Positions 6,323-6,551 of a stretch of DNA of 6,551 nt are shown piece by piece (position 1 is the stretch's first letter; each line of letters begins with the position of its first letter). The DNA is from Hydrogenophilales bacterium RIFOXYD1_FULL_62_11. GTDB taxonomy: Bacteria > Pseudomonadota > Gammaproteobacteria > Burkholderiales > Thiobacillaceae. The notes under the pieces are model-generated. The model made no database searches and was not told the origin of the DNA. It saw only the letters and a program-made list of their open reading frames with translations. The position numbers and the translations under genes were made by a program. The stretch spans positions 1 to 6,551 of the forward strand of contig MGZO01000062.1 of the NCBI GenBank assembly GCA_001802655.1, written 5' to 3'.

Positions 6323-6551
6323 ATGTCCGCAACCACGCTTTCCGCCCTTGCCGCGCAACTCAAGGCCAAACAGGTTTCCAGCCGCGAACTCGCCCAGCAG
6401 TATCTCGACCGCATCGCCGCGCTGAATCCAGCCCTCAATGCCTTCATCACCGTTGACGCGAGCAAGACGCTGGCCGAGGCCGCCGCCGCCGACGCGCTGA
6501 TTGCCGCCGGCCAGGCGGGGCCGCTGACCGGCGTGCCGATCGCCCACAAGG
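6323..6551 (+). CDS. gatA: Glutamyl/aspartyl-tRNA amidotransferase subunit A (GatA), N-terminal part
   Basis: Only the first 76 codons are present; the frame is open at the right edge. GatA is the amidase-signature subunit that releases ammonia from glutamine for the transamidation. Visible features are the N-terminal helices with SSRELAQQYLDRIAALNP (19-36), which is family-typical, then NAFITV (39-44), and GPLTGVPIAHK (66-76). The last complete codon, Lys76, aligns with the general-base lysine of the Ser-cisSer-Lys triad; the two serines would lie beyond the edge. It begins 3 nt after gatC with no strong Shine-Dalgarno of its own (AAGG at 6305-6308 is 14 nt away), so translation is probably coupled to gatC. 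gatB would be expected next. Confidence 0.95.
   Translation, partial: MSATTLSALAAQLKAKQVSSRELAQQYLDRIAALNPALNAFITVDASKTLAEAAAADALIAAGQAGPLTGVPIAHK

Noticed and set aside
6475..6500. GCC triplet run in gatA
   Set aside because: It encodes an Ala-rich helix (residues about 51-57) common in GatA of GC-rich genomes; it is not a functional repeat.
6020..6547. Minus-strand open frame of 175 codons opposite gatC and gatA, which could look like an extra gene upstream of mreB
   Set aside because: It is Gly-rich shadow coding opposite two clear amidotransferase subunits, with no supporting start signal.

Overview
The window is a compact chromosomal segment of what is most likely a betaproteobacterium. 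It is GC-rich (about 60% by eye). The MreB and RlpA sequences look betaproteobacterial, and so does the gene order gatC-gatA diverging from mreB-mreC-mreD-mrdA-rodA-rlpA. I cannot name the genus from sequence alone.

Layout. From about position 5930 down to 1, the minus strand carries a tightly packed cell-elongation operon. It encodes MreB (actin-like filament), MreC and MreD (membrane scaffold), PBP2/MrdA (class B transpeptidase), RodA (SEDS glycan polymerase) and the first 165 residues of the lipoprotein RlpA (septal/lateral lytic transglycosylase family), which runs off the left edge. The junctions are a 37-nt gap (mreB/mreC), two ATGA overlaps (mreC/mreD and mreD/mrdA), a 14-nt overlap (mrdA/rodA) and a 17-nt gap (rodA/rlpA). 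This is the pattern of one polycistronic, translationally coupled transcript. From 6032 to the right edge, the plus strand carries gatC and the first 76 codons of gatA, two subunits of the tRNA-dependent amidotransferase. The 101-nt divergent intergenic region (5931-6031) should hold the promoters for both units.

How the genes work together. MreB filaments under the inner membrane position MreC/MreD. These engage and activate the PBP2-RodA pair, which polymerises and cross-links lateral-wall peptidoglycan. RlpA is an outer-membrane lipoprotein that in some bacteria cleaves naked glycan strands. GatCAB converts misacylated Glu-tRNA(Gln) and/or Asp-tRNA(Asn) to the correct amide form and is functionally unrelated to the rod operon.

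All proteins are full-length for their families where complete, and the catalytic motifs I could check are intact. I see no mobile element, CRISPR array, RNA gene or foreign island, and no convincing undescribed system. The findings are small: translation-initiation details, leader structures, start-codon choices and a possible shared promoter element.
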